64,000 bases of DNA from positions 161,201,226 through 161,265,225 of the forward strand of contig OZ020585.1 in assembly GCA_963971535.1 (NCBI GenBank), read 5' to 3'. A program made the translations under genes and the position numbers. Positions 62,203 through 64,000 of the stretch are shown one piece after another. The notes under the pieces are model-generated. The model saw nothing but the letters and a program-made list of their open reading frames with translations. It did no database searches and was not told the DNA's origin. The stretch comes from Notolepis coatsorum (taxonomy: Eukaryota > Chordata > Actinopteri > Aulopiformes > Paralepididae). The number at the start of each line of letters is the position of its first letter. Positions within the stretch are counted from its first letter, which is position 1.

Positions 62203-62445
62203 AGGAACAACATTTAAAACTTTTTGGGAAATTAGCCTATCGTCTTCTCCAGAGAGAGACAAGAAGATAGATACCAGTTTCCTCTCTGTGCATTCAGTAG
62301 AAAGCTATCTGGCTGCACATTAGCCTAGCTTAGCACATGGCCTAGGCATTGTCCAACTAACACCTCCCCCGAAGGCTAACCGGCCTGTCCGCTGCGGCGC
62401 TTCCATTCATTGTGCTAAGCTAGGCTAACATGTTGGCGTGTTCCT
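62203..62445. mobile_element. Family Y palindromic MITE with TTAA duplication
   Basis: TTAA at 62199-62202 and 62446-62449; left end AGGAACAACATTT, right end TGTTGGCGTGTTCCT. Arms pair as in the other Y copies. Confidence 0.85.
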
Positions 62446-62449
62446 TTAA

Positions 62450-63085
62450 GTATTACAGCTGGTATAAAAACTATTCATAAACTATACATAAACTATTTGT
62501 AGTTATTTCTTCTTCTTATTTGATATATCCCATGAAACTAGGGTAGTTGTAGGAGTGAAATATGATACCTCAAAATCGCCCCATCCTGCCAAAAATCACT
62601 GTTCTCATGGAAATGTGAAGATAAAAACACACGATCGGCAGATATAATAATAACACAAGTCATGATGAATGACAACAAAGTCCCAGTCTTGTTCTTACAC
62701 TGCAGTCGACGTTAAGTGGCGTTGAGTCGATAAAGACTCATTTTCACCAGCGAGGTGAATCACTTTGCCGTCGGACCCCTCGTGTGAAACGAGTGCATCA
62801 TTAAGACATTAAGATTAAACACACAGAGGTCTGTTCCTCCGGGACAAGGCTGCGGTTCAGGTTCCTCCTTCAGAAAACCTTCACTGAAAGGCTGAGACTT
62901 GGGACAGAAAATTGGCTTCCTGTACAGAAATTGATCCAGCTTTCCTGTGATTAGCAGAAAGAGGATTGTTGAAGCTGTTCTCATCAATGTTGGACTATGG
63001 TGATGTGATTTATAGGCTGCGGCTCCAACTCTTAAACCACTGGACTCTGGTTTATCATTCTGCCCTCAGATCTATTACTGGTGAC
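62450..63085. other. CCDC148 upstream intron, no gene recognised
   Basis: A - strand frame (62987-62760) and others are short and match nothing I know. 62960-63090 (AGCTGTTCTCATCAATGTTG, GGACTATGGTGATGTGATTTATAG, CTGCCCTCAGATCTATTAC) looks like a LINE C-terminal fragment (DYGDVIYR in the + frame at 62990-63015). Confidence 0.45.
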
Positions 63086-63089
63086 AGAT

Positions 63090-63566
63090 ATGATACACTG
63101 TATGATACCCACCACTGTGTTCTTTATGATAGATATGATACACTGTGTCCTTTATGATAGATATGATACACTGTGTCCTTTATGATAGATATGATACACT
63201 GTGTCCTTTATGATAGATATGATACACTGTGTCCTTTATGATAGATATGATACACTGTGTCCTTTATGATAGATATGATACACTGTGTCCTTTATGATAG
63301 ATATGATACACTGTGTCCTTTATGATAGATATGATACACTGTGTCCTTTATGATAGATATGATACACTGTGTCCTTTATGATAGATATGATACACTGTGT
63401 CCTTTATGATAGATATGATACACTGTCCTTTATGATAGATATGATACACTGTCCTTTATGATAGATATGATACACTGTGTCCTTTATGATAGATATGATA
63501 CACTGTGTCCTTTATGATAGATATGATACACTGTGTCCTTTATGATAGATATGATACCCACCACTG
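63090..63566. repeat. 28-bp minisatellite, about 17 copies
   Basis: Unit GATAGATATGATACACTGTG + TCCTTTAT, very homogeneous, with two units lacking TG. Confidence 0.95.
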
Positions 63567-64000
63567 TGTCCTTTTTTTTATCCACTTTTTCTCCCATTTT
63601 CTATTTTTCTCCCATCCCAATTTTTCATATCGTCCAATTCAACCCTCCCCTGTCTTTTGAACGTTGTTTCTTGCCTCCCACAAGCCGGCTGCAATGTGGA
63701 CTAAGTCATACATAGCACGAGTCCCCTCCGATACTCGAGGTAACAGCAGTCGCATCTTTTCACCTGCACGACTCGATCTTTCAGCGTCGGGGGTCTGGGC
63801 TTTGGAGGGGCCCCGCCCCCGTCGCTTCTTGATTCTACTGCGCAGGCGCACCAACCGACCTGTAGGAGTCGCTGTCCACAACGCCGATCCCCACCCTTCA
63901 GTTTCCCTCCCCGTAATACGGCCAATGTGTATTACTTTGGACGACCAGCTAAACTGAAAGCAATGTGGAGAGCGGGGCTCGAACAGGAAGCATCCTGTTC
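63567..64000 (-). mobile_element. tRNA-derived SINE, family B, running off the window
   Basis: Reverse complement of 27797-28283 from the A-rich tail (TTTTTTTATCCACTTTTTCT) into the body (CAGTCGCATCTTTTCACCTG). The tRNA-like head begins near 63965 (GGGGCTCGAACAGG). It carries a differing GC-rich middle (63800-63830). Confidence 0.85.

Overview
This is a eukaryotic, almost certainly teleost fish, chromosomal window. The evidence is intron-split vertebrate genes with GT-AG junctions, tRNA-derived SINEs, several LINE 3' tails, hAT- and piggyBac-type MITEs with readable target-site duplications, a DIRS-type tyrosine-recombinase retrotransposon, and many minisatellites. No prokaryotic operon, CRISPR or rRNA signal is present. 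Most long open frames here are by-products of tandem repeats and are not genes.

Three host genes can be rebuilt from exon to exon. (1) An orthologue of human C7orf57 (+ strand, 19984 to at least 34318) has six well supported exons, a GC-AG first intron and an uncertain last exon. (2) A complete seven-exon uridine phosphorylase 2 gene, UPP2 (+ strand, 50227-55321), encodes 312 residues with all expected active-site residues and has a CCAAT/TATA-type promoter. (3) The last three coding exons of CCDC148 lie on the - strand (61135 down to 57826), convergent with UPP2 as I recall for human 2q24; its 5' part lies beyond the window. C7orf57 flanks UPP1 in human (7p12), so this locus joins the neighbours of both human UPP paralogues.

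Layout. 1-1,070: MITE and SINE debris. 1,079-3,056: 13-bp minisatellite. 3,060-4,110: foldback element with a 614-bp palindromic TTAA MITE inserted in it. 4,195-11,655: 33/38-bp satellite carrying nine copies of a foldback element. 11,660-16,320: two CR1/L2-like LINE reverse-transcriptase fragments in opposite orientation, an LTR-like piece and an intact hAT MITE with TSD. 16,540-17,950: G-rich/GAA-rich modular repeat. 18,450-19,440: nested TTAA MITEs. 19,984-35,410: C7orf57, with introns full of minisatellites, MITEs, SINEs and a 30.6-32.8 kb cluster of foldbacks. 35,880-43,450: minisatellites, a hAT element keeping a transposase C-terminus, and a broken - strand LINE. 43,603-49,165: a DIRS-like element with inverted termini and an internal complementary region, inserted in a SINE. 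49,166-55,960: UPP2 with a roughly 200-bp inverted repeat around exons 1-2. 57,826-64,000: CCDC148, more MITEs, a 28-bp minisatellite and a SINE running off the edge.

The genes have little visible functional linkage beyond synteny. UPP2 is a pyrimidine-salvage enzyme; the other two encode poorly characterised proteins. The most unusual content is structural: repeat units grown from splice sites, nested foldbacks with their empty sites in the same window, and a DIRS element whose recombinase catalytic segment is replaced by an inverted copy of its own 3' end.
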